From contig NZ_JAEDAL010000002.1 of NCBI RefSeq assembly GCF_016093295.1, forward strand, positions 580,754 to 644,753: 64,000 nucleotides of DNA, in the 5' to 3' direction. Position 1 is the stretch's first letter; each line of letters starts with the position of its first letter. The notes beneath the pieces are model-generated. The model searched no databases. It worked only from the letters and a program-made list of their open reading frames with translations, and was not told where the DNA came from. This document shows positions 63,878-64,000 of the stretch, piece by piece. The position numbers and the translations under genes were made by a program. This DNA is from Inhella gelatinilytica. Lineage in GTDB: Bacteria; Pseudomonadota; Gammaproteobacteria; Burkholderiales; Burkholderiaceae_C.

Positions 63878-63927
63878 TGGCCTGGGCCGCGCTGGCCAAG
63901 GGCGACGCCTTCAAGCTCGCGGTCTGA

Positions 63928-64000
63928 ACCGCACAGAGCCACCCGATCCACCCCGGCAACCGGAGACTGCAACCCTCAAACATTCCGCCGCGTGACCGGC
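63928..64000. other. Right flank after the IS110 transposase
   Basis: 73 bp of non-coding sequence up to the window edge. The right end of the IS110 element probably lies here or beyond, but I cannot place it: no inverted repeat matching the left side was found. Confidence 0.4.

Larger units (their letters stand above)
61615..63927 (+). pseudogene. IS110-family transposase interrupted by an IS3-family element
   Basis: The first part (61615-62581) encodes a DEDD transposase: D9 in GIDLAK, E53 in MEACSG, D93/D96 in KNDAADAAA, and the C-terminal Tnp_20 domain (LSGVGETTATAL) with the serine motif YSSGGKTRLGRITKAGD. Instead of ending at AAKNARL-AWAA it runs into inserted DNA, giving a premature stop at 62587-62589. 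The rest (AWAALAKGDAFKLAV) resumes at 63878-63927. Joining 62581 to 63878 gives exactly 339 codons including stop, the normal IS110 length. The interrupted copy lacks only about 15 C-terminal residues, so loss of activity is likely but not proven. Confidence 0.93.

Noticed and set aside
1..64000. CRISPR arrays, prophage genes or rRNA operons
   Set aside because: No regularly spaced repeats, no capsid, terminase or integrase genes, and no rRNA-like stretches were found. The only multi-copy structures are the flagellin genes, the receptor signalling domains and the IS ends.

Overview
The window is GC-rich (roughly 63% by eye) and looks like the chromosome of a motile betaproteobacterium of the order Burkholderiales. 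The evidence is FlhDC-type flagellar control, an flhB-flhA-flhF-flhG-like-fliA cluster, CheY/CheZ next to MotA/MotB, an E. coli-like LysA and a tRNA-Gly with an encoded CCA end. About 32 kb is flagellar and chemotaxis genes. No rRNA, CRISPR array or prophage is visible.

Layout. 1-5.7 kb: lysA, the peroxide-reducing pair ahpC/ahpF, two small unknown genes and, on the minus strand, a gamma-glutamylcyclotransferase-like protein and a GNAT acetyltransferase. 5.6-12.0 kb (minus): a copper/silver efflux operon, TolC-like outer-membrane protein, adaptor with a CusF-like tail, then CusA-type pump, preceded by a small secreted Cys-rich protein. 12.0 kb: tRNA-Gly(CCC). 12.2-16.4 kb (plus): glpD and a large FtsX-type ABC permease without an ATPase neighbour. 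16.4-24.1 kb (minus): chemotaxis cluster reading cheZ-like, cheY-like, cheA, cheW, terminator, two chemoreceptors. 24.3-29.8 kb (plus): a soluble two-component pair followed by a YfiN-like diguanylate cyclase, a TonB-dependent receptor and a YfiR-like periplasmic protein with overlapping genes.

29.8-41.5 kb (minus): fliFGHIJKLMNOPQR, the basal-body MS ring, C-ring, export ATPase and export gate. fliE is divergent. 42.0-48.2 kb (minus): three tandem short flagellin genes, fliD, fliS, fliT and a YcgR-like PilZ gene. 48.6-60.4 kb (plus): a TPR gene, flhD, flhC, a membrane-anchored methyltransferase-like gene, motA, motB, cheY, cheZ, then flhB, flhA, flhF, a P-loop-less flhG-like gene and fliA (sigma-28). 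Sigma-28-like promoters with 11-12 bp between the extended boxes can be read by eye in front of the flagellins, fliD, fliS, fliE and the TPR gene, and between fliK and fliL. This fits a cascade FlhDC -> FliA -> late genes. c-di-GMP production (YfiN-like) and reception (PilZ) also lie within the window.

60.5-64 kb: a periplasmic histidine phosphatase, a DUF5329-like protein, and an IS110-family element whose transposase is split by an IS3-family element. The insertion has a 4-bp target duplication (CGGC), an A6G frameshift site for OrfAB and a 75-bp tandem duplication of the IS3 right end. Joining the two halves across one target copy restores an uninterrupted 338-codon transposase.

Most noteworthy points: the YfiN/TonB-receptor/YfiR module, the second short CheZ-like protein with active-site and tail motifs, the FlhG-like protein that keeps its FlhF-activating motif but has lost its ATP-binding loop, the flagellar regulon promoters, and the nested IS structure.
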